Assembly (NCBI RefSeq): GCF_014196525.1
Contig: NZ_JACIDX010000019.1
Span: 40,322 to 104,321 of the forward strand
Origin: Novosphingobium sediminicola
GTDB lineage: Bacteria > Pseudomonadota > Alphaproteobacteria > Sphingomonadales > Sphingomonadaceae
Direction of reading: 5' to 3'
Length of the DNA stretch: 64,000 nt
Part shown: positions 43,246 through 53,429 of the stretch, piece after piece
How positions within the stretch are numbered: position 1 is the stretch's first letter
Layout: each line of letters opens with the position of its first letter
Translations under genes and position numbers: made by a program
The notes under the pieces: model-generated
Told to the model about the DNA's origin: nothing
Database searches by the model: none
What the model saw: only the letters and a program-made list of their open reading frames with translations

Positions 43246-44352
43246 TCAAGCCCCGAGGGAAAGGTAGTACCGCGTGTACCGCAGTTCCCCCTCCTTGCGC
43301 AGCGCGGAAAGGGCAACCAATTCCGCAAGATCGCGCGTAGCTGTAGCCGACGCGGCCTCTGTGATCGTACGATAATTGGCCGCGCTAAGGCCACCCTTGA
43401 AGCCGTCCGGTCCTTCGGCAAACATGCGCAGCAAGACCTTTTCCTGCCTCGGATTGATCTTCCCCCGCAAGCGGTCAAGCAATCGGGCTTTGGCGATCAG
43501 AAACTGGACGCGCTCAATGGTCCGCTGCTGGGCCGCGACCGCACTATCGGCAAACCAACTCAGCCACACGTCGACCTGGTTGGACAGGCTCGCGCGATGC
43601 AATTGCTCATAATAGGCCTTGCGATTGCGCTGAATAATTTCTGCCAAGGCGGTGATGGCCGGCGCATCGAGACATTGCGCCAGCGCCTTCTCGGCCAAGG
43701 CCCTCCCAAGGCGGCCATTACCATCCTCAAACGGATGGATGCTTTCAAACCACAGGTGAGCGATGCCCGCACGCACCAGCACACTGACGGGTGCCGCCCC
43801 ATCGGGCGCGCTGGCGTTGAACCATGCAATGAAGGCAGCCATTTCCTCCGCGACGCTTGAGGACGACGGTGCCTCAAAATAAACCTTGGGGGCGTGAAGC
43901 GCGCCCGACACGATCTGCATCGGGTCATCATGGGTGCGATAGCGCCCGATATCGGCCAGATCCCGCCTGCCATTCATCAGCATCGCGTGCCACTGGAACA
44001 GCATCGCATTGGAGAGCGGCGCACGGTAATCCTGATAGAGGCTGGCCATCAGCTCTGCCGCGCCCGCTTCGGCGGCATTGGCGCGCCGCTGATCGTTTTT
44101 GAGACCGAGATGGCGGGCCACCGAAGACTGCACACTGGCACGATCAAGAATTTCGCCTTCAATGGCTGAACTATCGACCGCCTCCTGCGCGATAAGCGAG
44201 AGGGTTAAACCCTGCCGCTCCTCGTCATCCAAATGAGCCAGAGAGCCAACCGCCACCCCTGCCCCTTTGAGGAAGCGATCCTCGATAGGGCGCAAAGCGG
44301 CGGCATCGTAGCGAAATGCGGGCCAATCGGGTTGTTGCCAGTTCCAGCGCAT
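43246..44352 (-). CDS. Fic-family protein with DUF4172 N-terminus
   Basis: The product has 368 residues. It starts MRWNWQQPDWPAFRYD, typical of DUF4172 domains joined to Fic. The class-II inhibitory motif SSAIEGE lies near 61-67 and the complete catalytic loop HPFEDGNGRLGR near 204-215. The C-terminus (about 295-365) looks like a winged helix. It is predicted to be an AMP transferase held off by its own N-terminal helix. ATG at 44352. A near-perfect palindrome lies 17 bp upstream. Unlike the first Fic protein, its motif is intact. Confidence 0.88.
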   Translation of the reverse strand: MRWNWQQPDWPAFRYDAAALRPIEDRFLKGAGVAVGSLAHLDDEERQGLTLSLIAQEAVDSSAIEGEILDRASVQSSVARHLGLKNDQRRANAAEAGAAELMASLYQDYRAPLSNAMLFQWHAMLMNGRRDLADIGRYRTHDDPMQIVSGALHAPKVYFEAPSSSSVAEEMAAFIAWFNASAPDGAAPVSVLVRAGIAHLWFESIHPFEDGNGRLGRALAEKALAQCLDAPAITALAEIIQRNRKAYYEQLHRASLSNQVDVWLSWFADSAVAAQQRTIERVQFLIAKARLLDRLRGKINPRQEKVLLRMFAEGPDGFKGGLSAANYRTITEAASATATRDLAELVALSALRKEGELRYTRYYLSLGA

Positions 44353-44368
44353 GATGGATGGAGGTTAA

Positions 44369-44407
44369 CTCTATCCATCATATAATTGCAAGATATGATC
44401 GATAGAG
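44369..44407. promoter_or_regulatory. 15-bp inverted repeat upstream of the second fic gene
   Basis: CTCTATCCATCATAT and ATATGATCGATAGAG pair with one mismatch around a 9-base spacer. It lies in the 5' region of the gene, where a repressor would block transcription. The Fic C-terminal winged helix is a candidate binder. Confidence 0.6.
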
Positions 44408-44874
44408 AAAGCACCTACAAATCACTTTCACTTCGGAAAGAGAATGCATGATCCTTTATGACAATTGATACCGCAGCCCGATCCGCGGCTTCGCTCCCGC
44501 CCTGCGCCTGACAGCCCAATGCACAGGTAGGTAATTACCGTTCGGGGCTCACTTGCGGATGACCTATGCTATCAATTTGGGATCGGATGGGCACTTGCCC
44601 CGCCATATCCGCCAGCGCGCCTTCGCGCACCTAGAGAAATGTATCTTTCAATGACACGTCGAGGCCGATAAAATGCTTCCATGGCGGCCCTCTGTTTAAT
44701 GCTGGGTTCGGTCTCAATCGTGAGCCCTACTACATCCTAACGGGGGGAAACCACCCTTCCAACGCATGTAAACCGCGCCGGTGTCCCACCCCCGCGATTA
44801 CTCGATGTAATTACGCCCAATTTTTCATCCGCATCCCCGCAGGGCGACCTGAACTGCAGCGTAACCATTATTCC
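44408..44874. other. Intergenic region, nothing recognised
   Basis: It separates the fic operator from the autotransporter terminator. No frame of interest, repeat or RNA structure stood out. Confidence 0.4.
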
Positions 44875-44920
44875 GGCAGCGAGCGCCTATTTCCACAGAG
44901 GGAAACAGGCGCTCGCTGCC
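44875..44920 (-). terminator. Strong hairpin after the autotransporter gene
   Basis: GGCAGCGAGCGCCT and AGGCGCTCGCTGCC form a perfect 14-bp stem, starting 9 bp beyond the stop codon. The minus strand continues with GGAATAATGG, so there is no long T-run; it is still the probable transcript end. Confidence 0.65.
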
Positions 44921-44928
44921 AAAGGGCA

Positions 44929-47900
44929 TCAAAGCAGCCAGCGGATGCCGCCACTCACACTTTCACGCTTGGCGGTCTCACCAAGTTCACCTGCCGCGTT
45001 GAAGAACAGCACAGCGCCACCCTTCAGGCGATATTCCGCGCCGACCGCAGCGGTGGCACTGACCCGGTCACGCTCGACGCCATAAGCCACCAGTCCGGTG
45101 CCGCTGCCCGCAAAAGTCGCGGTGGCGGCAATGGGATCATTCTTGGGCCGATAACGCAGCCCCAGCGTGAGGAAGCGACGCCACGGCCCCGCAGCCTCGG
45201 CCGCAGTTTCAAAGCCCACGCCCGCATCGACGAAGCGCTGCTTCCGTTTGGCCGCGTCCACGCTCAACGCGAAAGGATGCCCACTGCCCTCAACGATTGC
45301 ACCGTGGCGGGTCGTCACCCAGGTCACCCCCATATGGGGGCGCAGCAGCCAGCTCTGCGAAAGAGAAAAAGCATGGCTGATCGAGCCGTCGAAGGACACC
45401 GTAGGCAGGTCATAGCTGGCCGTGACCTGACCGGCATCGGGGACATTGCGCCGCGAAACCGCCCGCGCCGCGTCGAAGTTTGCCGCCAGAGTGACCGTGG
45501 TTGCCCGGTCGCTAAAGCGCAGCGCAAAACCAGCCACGGCACCGTGCGCGTTGGTCGAGGCACCGATTGCCGCGACCGACTGGCTTTGATCCACCCAACC
45601 GACATAAGTTGAAAGGGCATAACCTTCACCCGCCAGCCCAACACCGCCCAGAACGCCGTAGCCGTTGATCGTGGCACGGTTGATGCCCTGATAGTCATTG
45701 CCTGCGAACTGACGCAGGCTGCCCAGTGTCTGACCAAAGCTAAAGAAGTGATGAGGACCGCGATCCTCGCCCAATCCGAGAGTACGGCTGGTGGCAGCCA
45801 GCGACAGCGCGGTTTCAGCGCCGATCTGCAGCGCATCAGCATAGGGTTCGGGCGTGACGCGCGCAAAGGCAGAGGTAATCGGCGCACCATTGCCGTCCTG
45901 CAGGGCCGCCAGGGCCGGGAACAGGGCAGCAGGAGCGCTGTTGGCAGCCATCGCATTGTTCACATAGGTGATCGCGCGCTGCACCTGCGGGGTGAAGCTG
46001 CCCGAATTGGCAAATTGCACCAGCAGGCCCAAATCGCCATTAGCCTGGGTCCTGACCACGCCGGGAAGGCCCGTTACCGCATCAAAGCTGCCCGTAACCC
46101 CGCCTGAAGCGCTGATCAGATTGAGAGTGCTGCCGACCTTTACCGGAGTGGAAGCCGCGATTTGCAAGGTGCTTCCCGAAGCGATGACCAGTTTGCCGTT
46201 GATGACCAGCTTGTCCTGCGCCGTCGGGGCGATTTCAAACAATGAGGTCGAACCGGAATTGAGCGTCACATTGCCGTTGACCGTCATTGTGCCCGGCGAA
46301 GCGCCGGGGCTCAGGATGCCGCTGACGGCGATGTTCCCGTTTACGATACCCGCAGACCCGAAAGTAGCCCCGCTGCCCACGGTAATCGAGGAAGCACTGA
46401 TGGTCGAGCCCGCAAGCCCCACCAGCCGTCCGCCGGTAAGCGCTGCCGAGCCGAGAATGGCAGTGCCCGAGACCGTGGCGAACCCGCCGCCCTGCGTCAG
46501 GGCGGCAATATTGCTGATCGAGGAAAAGGCCACCGGCGCGCTTTGGCTGCCCGCATTGATCGAAAGCGTGTTGGTGCCGGTCCCGCCATTGACGGCGCCG
46601 GCAAAGGCGCCGTTCAGCGCGATGCGGTCATTGCCGCTGCCCGTGGCGATATTGCCGATGATCGACCCGGTGTTTACCAGCGAGACATCGCTGCCGGACA
46701 GCGTAATATCGCCTTTCATCGTGCCGCTGTTATTCAGATTCAAGCTCTTGGCACCATTGGCGAAGGCCAGCAGCGAGTAGGTCGTGCTTGTCGATATGTA
46801 GTAAGGCGGCTGTGGGATGTAGTAATAGCCCGTCTGGGTGAAGCCGTTGATGGTTCCGGAATTGGCAATGCTTACGCTGGCGTCGGCGGCGGCGGTCATG
46901 CTGAGGCTCATGCCGCCGGTGATGGTACCGCTGTTGCTGATCGTGCTGCCGGTGGCTGCGGTGCCGGAAAGATAGATCGCCGGTGACGCGCTGTTATTGA
47001 TGATCGTGCCGCTGTTGCTGAAAGAAAAGCCCTTGGCAGTGCTCAAAGCCACGGCCGGGCCGCCCAGGCCGGTCGAACCGATGGTGGACGCATTGTCGAA
47101 CCCTCCGGTGTTGAGCGCTACTGCACCAATCGCGGCGCGATTGACGAAACCAGCCATTTCCGTGCCGGCATAGGGCGTGTAGCTGCCCGCATAGCTCAGC
47201 CCGTAAACGTTCCCGGTCGTAGCCAGTTGATTGACAATCGTACCATCGCCGCCGACAAAGATATTTCCGGCGAAGTTGGCAGGGCCGCTGAGCGTAACGC
47301 GCGAGGTCAGACCCGATGCCACGGTAAATTCACTGGAGAAAGTCGTCGGCAGGAGGCCCCCCAGCGTGACCGCGGCAGTACCGCTGCGCTGATGACCGAG
47401 CCAGTTCGTTCCCTGGCCGCCATCGATGGTTCCGGTAACGCCAAAGCCCGATCCGGTTTCAACCAGGTAATCGTCACCGCCGCCGAAGGTCAGGTTGCCG
47501 TTCAGTGTGCCGCCGCCGGCGATATAAGTGCCCGAGGCATAGCTGGTATAGCCGTAAGGCGAGTAGCCCAGATCCACACTGCCATTGATCGTTCCGGCAT
47601 TTGAAACGGTTCCGCCGATCAATTGAATGGCAGTGCCGACCCCGGTAATCGTGCCGCCGGCCAGGTTCGTCACATTATCGCTGCTGCCGTAATAGCCCTG
47701 GGTAACGATTGCAGCCCTGCTGGCACTGACGATGGTTCCGCTGTTGGTGATTTTGCTGCTGTTTGCCAGGACAGCGTAGCCTGCCGCGGTGATCCTTCCG
47801 GTGTTGGTCAATGTCGTGGCGGCTACACCATATCCTCCCACCGCGCTGATCGTGCCATTGTTCACCACAGTCTGGGCCGAAACAGCGGCATACGCGCCGG

Positions 47901-50496
47901 CAGAGGACGATGAGTCGGTAAAGCTGACTGTACCGTTGTTGATGAAGCCGGAACCGGTAAACCCGCTGCTGCCATACACGGCGGGAAGCAGCACAGTGCC
48001 GCCTGCATTACTGTATGAAGTGCGCGAGGCAGCCAATGTTCCGTTATTGGTGATCGTCAGCGCCGTAGGGGTGTAATCGCCCGCAGTGATGATGGCCGAG
48101 CCGGTCGTCAGCGCCGGACTGTCGATTGTGCTCACCGATCCGTTGAACACCACGCTGCCCTGCCCCGCCAGGGTGAGCGTCGAACCGTAGGTGCTGCTGG
48201 TCCCCAGCGTCAGCGTAGCGCCTCCGGCGACCTGATAGCCGATGGTGCTGAAGCCCGCGCGCGAAGTCAGCGTCGAGCTGGAATCAGAGGTTACATCATA
48301 GCGCAGCACCGAATTATTGGCATAGACGGCGCCATTGATGCCGGCATAGCCGCTGGTCCCGCTGCCCGAAACAGTCGTTACCAGCGTATCGCCATAGCCC
48401 AGGGTCAGATTGCCGTTGAGGATGCCGCCGGCCGATGCGACATAAGTATTTCCGCTACCGAATGAATAATTCAATCCATTCGAAAGATTGACATTGCCGT
48501 TAATCACACCGGCATTATAAACATTGGCAAGAAATGTTGCATAATATGCCGTTGAAATCGCAGAAGATCCTCCCGAAATCACGCCCCCCGCCCGGTTATC
48601 GATCGTGCCGTAGCTGTTGAGCAGAACACCGGTCCCCGAGGAACTGATCGTGCCGCTATTGATCAATTTACCGTCATTCAGAAAAATTCCGGTCGATCCG
48701 CCGCTGATCGTACCGCTATTGGTACCGGAATTGCACGTACATGAGAACATGAGCGAAAGCCCTGTACCCGATGTAGAGCGGATAGTACCGCTGTTGCTGA
48801 AATTATTTCCGTTCAGATAGACGGAAGCGGCCGTGTTGCCTGCAGTAATCGAACCGCTGTTTGCAAATCCGTTGCCGTTGCTCAGCACCACACCAAGGCC
48901 GCTGGCCGTGATATTCCCGCTGTTGCTGATCGATGCACTGGCCAGATTGATGACTGCATCGCTGCTCGAATTGACAGTCGTGATGCTGCCGCTGTTCCTG
49001 AAAGTGCCTCCCGAATTGTAGCCCTGTCCGACAATCTGGCCGGTCCCTGTAATGTCGGCCTTATTGTACAGTGTGCCTGCGCCGCCAAAGGTGAAGCCCG
49101 AGGCCGGTGCCGCAGTCAGGGTCAGCGTGGTACCTGCACCGGGAGCAAATTCGATCTGACTGAAATTGGTGGGCAATGTCAGCGCCGATGTCAGCGTGGC
49201 ATCGCCGGCTGTCCTGAGCGTCAGCGTATTGATGCCTGCGCCGCCGTCGACAGTCCCGGAAATGCCGGTGTAAAGGCTGCCGTTCCGCAGCGTGGCCACC
49301 AGCGTGTCATTGCCGTAGCCCAGTGTCAGATTGCCGTTGAGAATGCCCGAGGTTGAATCGACATAGCTGTTGTAAAAATATGTGGAAGATGCCGAACCGC
49401 CCACCACATTGCCCGTTATCGTGCCCGCGTTGACCAGACTGAGCTGCCCCGAGACGCTCAACGCATTGCTTCCCGCCCCAGCGGAAATCGTGGCGCCGGC
49501 ATTGTTCGTGACGAACAGCGAGCCGGCGGACAGCGCGACAGCCGCGCCGGTCCCCGTGTTGGTGATATTGCCCGAATTGGTCAGGTTCACCGAGGCAGCA
49601 CTGCCGCCGATGACACTGGCTCCGCCCGAACTGATCGAGCCGCCCGCCAGATTGTTGACCGAAAGCGATGCTCCATCAACGGCAGCCCCGCCGCCGGTGT
49701 TGGTGATTACACCGCTGTTGGTGATGGTGCCGCTGTAATTCAAAATTGTACCGGCAGCGCCGGCTGAAGTAATTTTGCCGCTGTTGGTGATCGAACCGTA
49801 ATTCAATGCCGAACCCAGCCCCGGGGCGATGGCGCTCAGCGAACCGCCGTCGATAATACCTGCATTATTGATATAGGCAGTGGCCTTAATCGCGCCGATC
49901 GTCCCGGTTGCCCGATTGATGATCGAGGGGAACGAAGAATAACCGTCCAGGGTCAGCAATGCCACGCCGCCGGTCCCGCTGATCGTGCCGGCATTATCGA
50001 GCGAAACCGTGACGGAACTATAGGGATTACCAGCGCTTTGGCCCAAAGTAATACCGTTGGCGCCGCTGATGGATGCACCCTCGGTCACGGTGACCAAAGC
50101 GTTGGTGCCGTAAAAGTCATAGCTGCTCGAGCCCAGTGAGCCCGACTGAATGGCAATGCCAGCACCTCCGACGGCGGCCACCGAGCCATTGACCTTGATA
50201 TTGGCAGAGCGCTGATAATAACTGGTCGAGGCCGGAATATTGACCGTGATCGCATCTCCACCTGAACCGGAAACCGTCGCCCCGGCATTGACGGTCAGCG
50301 GGGAAAAGGAGGTGGTGATCGTGATGCCGTTGGCATCCGTTCCCGAACAGGTAACAGCAGTATTGGCCAGCGTCGGATCGGGGCTGCATTGCGCGAATGC
50401 ATGCGACGGGATGGAAGCTGCCAGAGCCAGCGTACTGGCCTGCACGACAAAGCGCGTCACCAGTGACCGGTGACGGTTCAATTTCTTTTCGACCAC
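44929..50496 (-). CDS. Very large type Va autotransporter with repetitive beta-helix passenger
   Basis: The product has 1855 residues. A signal peptide (about 1-35, ending HAFA) precedes a passenger of about 1530 residues rich in Gly, Ser, Thr and Asn. It contains repeats such as GGILNGNLTLGYGNDTL and many NSGTI strands, typical of a beta-helix with self-associating or adhesin properties. The C-terminal barrel (about 1570-1855) resembles the autotransporter domain (GEDRGPHHFFSFGQTL, then YRPKND). Start is GTG at 50496; no ATG fits, and a small inverted repeat CTAAGA/TCTTAG at 50497-50519 overlaps the ribosome-site area. Its role is probably adhesion or aggregation, which could aid mating or biofilm. 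Confidence 0.87.
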   Translation of the reverse strand: MVEKKLNRHRSLVTRFVVQASTLALAASIPSHAFAQCSPDPTLANTAVTCSGTDANGITITTSFSPLTVNAGATVSGSGGDAITVNIPASTSYYQRSANIKVNGSVAAVGGAGIAIQSGSLGSSSYDFYGTNALVTVTEGASISGANGITLGQSAGNPYSSVTVSLDNAGTISGTGGVALLTLDGYSSFPSIINRATGTIGAIKATAYINNAGIIDGGSLSAIAPGLGSALNYGSITNSGKITSAGAAGTILNYSGTITNSGVITNTGGGAAVDGASLSVNNLAGGSISSGGASVIGGSAASVNLTNSGNITNTGTGAAVALSAGSLFVTNNAGATISAGAGSNALSVSGQLSLVNAGTITGNVVGGSASSTYFYNSYVDSTSGILNGNLTLGYGNDTLVATLRNGSLYTGISGTVDGGAGINTLTLRTAGDATLTSALTLPTNFSQIEFAPGAGTTLTLTAAPASGFTFGGAGTLYNKADITGTGQIVGQGYNSGGTFRNSGSITTVNSSSDAVINLASASISNSGNITASGLGVVLSNGNGFANSGSITAGNTAASVYLNGNNFSNSGTIRSTSGTGLSLMFSCTCNSGTNSGTISGGSTGIFLNDGKLINSGTISSSGTGVLLNSYGTIDNRAGGVISGGSSAISTAYYATFLANVYNAGVINGNVNLSNGLNYSFGSGNTYVASAGGILNGNLTLGYGDTLVTTVSGSGTSGYAGINGAVYANNSVLRYDVTSDSSSTLTSRAGFSTIGYQVAGGATLTLGTSSTYGSTLTLAGQGSVVFNGSVSTIDSPALTTGSAIITAGDYTPTALTITNNGTLAASRTSYSNAGGTVLLPAVYGSSGFTGSGFINNGTVSFTDSSSSAGAYAAVSAQTVVNNGTISAVGGYGVAATTLTNTGRITAAGYAVLANSSKITNSGTIVSASRAAIVTQGYYGSSDNVTNLAGGTITGVGTAIQLIGGTVSNAGTINGSVDLGYSPYGYTSYASGTYIAGGGTLNGNLTFGGGDDYLVETGSGFGVTGTIDGGQGTNWLGHQRSGTAAVTLGGLLPTTFSSEFTVASGLTSRVTLSGPANFAGNIFVGGDGTIVNQLATTGNVYGLSYAGSYTPYAGTEMAGFVNRAAIGAVALNTGGFDNASTIGSTGLGGPAVALSTAKGFSFSNSGTIINNSASPAIYLSGTAATGSTISNSGTITGGMSLSMTAAADASVSIANSGTINGFTQTGYYYIPQPPYYISTSTTYSLLAFANGAKSLNLNNSGTMKGDITLSGSDVSLVNTGSIIGNIATGSGNDRIALNGAFAGAVNGGTGTNTLSINAGSQSAPVAFSSISNIAALTQGGGFATVSGTAILGSAALTGGRLVGLAGSTISASSITVGSGATFGSAGIVNGNIAVSGILSPGASPGTMTVNGNVTLNSGSTSLFEIAPTAQDKLVINGKLVIASGSTLQIAASTPVKVGSTLNLISASGGVTGSFDAVTGLPGVVRTQANGDLGLLVQFANSGSFTPQVQRAITYVNNAMAANSAPAALFPALAALQDGNGAPITSAFARVTPEPYADALQIGAETALSLAATSRTLGLGEDRGPHHFFSFGQTLGSLRQFAGNDYQGINRATINGYGVLGGVGLAGEGYALSTYVGWVDQSQSVAAIGASTNAHGAVAGFALRFSDRATTVTLAANFDAARAVSRRNVPDAGQVTASYDLPTVSFDGSISHAFSLSQSWLLRPHMGVTWVTTRHGAIVEGSGHPFALSVDAAKRKQRFVDAGVGFETAAEAAGPWRRFLTLGLRYRPKNDPIAATATFAGSGTGLVAYGVERDRVSATAAVGAEYRLKGGAVLFFNAAGELGETAKRESVSGGIRWLL

Positions 50497-51074
50497 CTAA
50501 GATGCCCCGCTTTTCTTAGAAAACGGAGGTAATTAACCCATATTTATGCATGAGTCACGAAAAATCACAGATATCACAGCACCGCGCAACATCCCATATT
50601 GGTTATACCTCCGGAAAATGACCACGGTATTACCGGATGGCAGCAGGTCTTTTCGGCAAATGACGTATCGCTTCTCTTACGCGAAGAATGAGCTGGTACA
50701 ATCCAGGCCGGCAATTGCCCTTCAGACTTCCCGGCACTTCTGTCTTCAAAACACGCCGCCGCACGAACCCCGGCGGGATTGGGCCTGGCGGGATTGAGCC
50801 CGGCAGGACAGGGGCCGTGGGATCGGCGCGCCGGCTCCAGTTCCGGCAGACTCCACACAAATGGAATAGCATCCGCCCCTGCCGAGCCAGGCATGCCGCG
50901 ATTTTGCCCACCACCATGCGGATCAACAGGTCGGAGCGGGGGGACGCCATGAGCCTGCCCGGCATCAAAACGACCCAGAACAGCCAATCCTGGGCGCGTT
51001 GGGAGGTCTGGAACCTGAACGGGCAGACGCTGCGCAACCGGTCGAGCGCCCCGACCTGATGAGCGCCCATTTTA
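50497..51074. other. Intergenic region with a 15-bp tandem repeat
   Basis: Contains the autotransporter promoter side. At 50772-50816 three diverged copies of GGCGGGATTGGGCCT stand in tandem. No gene is supported. Confidence 0.45.
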
Positions 51075-51432
51075 TGCCGGCTGCACAATGATGCGCCCGC
51101 GCCACCGTACTGTCGACCACATCAATGGCCGCGCCTTGTTCCACCCTTTCAGCCAGCTCATCGATTACAGCATCGAACGTGCCAGCCTCCGCCCAGCGCC
51201 GATATCGGCGAAAAACACTGTTCCACTTGCCGTATTCGCCAGGGAGTTGCCGCCATCGAGAACCCGTTCGAGCGATCCACATCATGCCCTCAAAATACAG
51301 CCGGTTATCCCGCGACGGTCGACAGCAACGCCCTCGCTCAGGGGGAAGCAATTCACTGATGATCTCCCATTCCGCGTCTGACAATCCAATCCGCTCTTCC
51401 AACGTCGCCCCCAAAAGAAAGCTTTGAATCAA
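51075..51432 (-). pseudogene. IS5-family transposase, N-terminal fragment
   Basis: The frame begins near a TTG at 51432 and contains GLSDAEWEIISELLPP and YFEGMMWIARTGSRWRQLP, then VDSTVARAHHCAAG with the first catalytic Asp. Homology stops after CAAG, and the frame then reads low-complexity to a stop at 50965. The rest of the DDE domain is absent, so this is a truncated copy. Confidence 0.8.
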
Positions 51433-51500
51433 GCTGTAAGCAGCCTGTCAATCTCCGTCCTCAAATTGAAAGGCGACAGGAACGCCTCGCAACCTGACAG

Positions 51501-52130
51501 CTAAGAGGATGGAGAAAAAGAGAACTGACCCGCAGTGGTACAATGGAGGTGCCCCAGCAGACCCGCCAGTTCCGTCAGCCCGAAACCCCGTTCAAAAACC
51601 ACGCCGTGGCGGGATGAGCGGCGCCAGCACACCTTGCCGTAGATCAAGGGAAAGCCCTCAATTTCGATACTGACAGGCTCGAGCACCCGCAGAACGTGGG
51701 AACACTCGATGCAGGCACCCTGCTGCGATATGTTGCGCAACAGCACCTCAAATGAGCGACCTTGCGCCGTCACCAGTGCAGGGCGATCAAATTTCATGCG
51801 GATCTGCCGCTTGGGATATTGACCGTAATTGTCGCTGAGCAGCCTGCCCACATCGATTTCACTCTTGAACCTCAAACCAGCGTAGTCATCGCTGTGCCAC
51901 ATGACATCGGCCGGATAGCGCCCGCCATTGCCCAACTCGAGCGCAAATTCCGCACCTGTCGGCAAGGCATGGAATAGCCGGATCTTGCAGCCCGTGGCAG
52001 ATGCGTCACGCAGAACACACAGATATTCCTTCTGGTCGACCACCACTTTGGCCGTACGAAACAGCAGGGCGAAGCGAGGAGCGCCGCGCCGCTCCTCGCT
52101 CGGCGGCAATTCGGGTGTCGCCTGAGTCAT
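51501..52130 (-). CDS. Tandem PilZ-domain protein, c-di-GMP receptor
   Basis: The product has 209 residues. Two PilZ domains follow one another: the first (about 14-100) has RRGAPRF and, later, DASATGC; the second (about 107-195) has KRQIRMKF and NISQQGACIEC. The RxxxR and D/NxSxxG elements of c-di-GMP binding are visible in the first; in the second the arginines are shifted. GAGG precedes the ATG. It probably responds to the c-di-GMP made or broken by the GGDEF-EAL protein about 2 kb away. Confidence 0.85.
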   Translation of the reverse strand: MTQATPELPPSEERRGAPRFALLFRTAKVVVDQKEYLCVLRDASATGCKIRLFHALPTGAEFALELGNGGRYPADVMWHSDDYAGLRFKSEIDVGRLLSDNYGQYPKRQIRMKFDRPALVTAQGRSFEVLLRNISQQGACIECSHVLRVLEPVSIEIEGFPLIYGKVCWRRSSRHGVVFERGFGLTELAGLLGHLHCTTAGQFSFSPSS

Positions 52131-52659
52131 GAAGACCTCACCGTAATTATGCGGGCGGTCAACGGCAAAGCGCTCGCTCTCATCCGCCTCTCAAGTGAAT
52201 ACGCATCAAAAATTGCCGCACGCTCATATTAGGGACTAAAAATAATAATTTATATTGAATTATTGAAAGATCAACCAGAAAGAATCTCGATCATCCCTGC
52301 CCGCACAAACCCCTTATCAAAAGCCCACCTGTAATGTTGATTACGTCAGGCCCGACGTAGTGAGTCAACAGCGGATTTTGGGACCGTGAAGAGGTGGGTT
52401 TGGCTGTTTCGCTTCCCTGGCTTCCGATCATTTTTCAGACAGAAAGCGCTCGTTTCTTCGAACTCTTTGCCGAATTGGCATGCAAACAGCGGCGACAACC
52501 GGCCGCCGCCGCATCCGATTTAGACTGTATGACAAAGCAGCTCATCGCAAAGCGATCAGTTGGGACGCCGTGCGGATTGCAGGCTTAATATTTCGCACCG
52601 GACTTGTTATCCGCTCGGCCGAAATCGGTCGGCTGGCTCACCGGGAGCCCACCCGCGGA
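52131..52659. other. Intergenic region upstream of the PilZ gene
   Basis: AT-rich around 52230-52300. TACGTC-AGGCCC-GACGTA (52342-52359) is a perfect 6-bp inverted repeat. No gene was recognised. Confidence 0.4.
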
Positions 52660-52929
52660 TTAGACCTCACGCCGCGAAACAACAGCGGGGCGCACGCGAG
52701 AAAGAGCATAATGCAGGTCAGCGTCAATGACATGCCGATAGCCGGTCGGCATGCTGTCGCGCGCTACCACAAACAGCAGCTCCCACAGTGCCATCGATAA
52801 CGGCAGGGCAAAAGTTATGGCGCGGGCGAGCTTCATGGGTCGGCCGAGTATGGCTGCAGCCATGAATGGCGCCTGAAAGGCTCTCACGGACGAGCGCAAC
52901 AGCTGCCGGAAATCCCGCAAATCTGTCAT
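52660..52929 (-). CDS. Possible small membrane protein
   Basis: From the ATG at 52929 the frame has 89 residues with one membrane-like helix (about 29-52, FALPLSMALWELLFVVA). A longer frame to 53028 is less convincing because of its composition. Ribosome site is weak and there is no known family, so translation is uncertain. Confidence 0.3.
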   Translation of the reverse strand: MTDLRDFRQLLRSSVRAFQAPFMAAAILGRPMKLARAITFALPLSMALWELLFVVARDSMPTGYRHVIDADLHYALSRVRPAVVSRREV

Positions 52930-53129
52930 TGCTTGTTTTAAATGGCACGATTTCTTACCTATACACTTCAAGTGCTTAGATCGAAAAATGAAGCATTCCC
53001 GGCATCTCCGCGCTATTCCGCGCGTCATGAAAAAACCTGTCCTCTCAGGAATTCAGGCCTCCGGCAATCCCTGGGGCGCATCAATGCTGGGCACCGCCGG
53101 GCAACAAGGAGAAGCCATCTCCCGGAGAA

Positions 53130-53429
53130 CTAGCTGCCGCAATCAAGGCCTGCCTGCGCCAGCCAGCTGGCCCAGGCGCGCTCTACGGCACGTTTTGCTG
53201 AGGCCTTACCCTGCACAAGACCGCGCCCTCTTCCTATCCATTTCATGGAAACCCCATCAACCGAATAGGCCCATGTCCCCGGATCCGAACTGATTGGAGT
53301 GATTGAGGCAATTACTATGTCGCCGAGCATCGCATGCTCGCCGTCATCGGTGAAGGGCGTCCAGACCAATTTGAGCTTAGCCGTCAACAAAATTGAATCT
53401 CCAGATTGCGGATATTGCCGTGCTTTCAA
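53130..53429 (-). CDS. Hypothetical small protein
   Basis: The frame of 99 residues starts at TTG 53429. The C-terminal segment SAKRAVERAWASWLAQAGL reads like an amphipathic helix found at the end of small phage/plasmid proteins of unknown function, and the centre (DPGTWAYSVDGVSMKWIGRG) is compact and protein-like. No signal or membrane segment. Start codon is uncertain. Confidence 0.5.
   Translation of the reverse strand: MKARQYPQSGDSILLTAKLKLVWTPFTDDGEHAMLGDIVIASITPISSDPGTWAYSVDGVSMKWIGRGRGLVQGKASAKRAVERAWASWLAQAGLDCGS

Noticed and set aside
44929..50496. Passenger repeats of the autotransporter as a CRISPR-like or DNA satellite array
   Set aside because: Repeats are at the protein level, vary in DNA sequence and spacing, and lie in one long reading frame.
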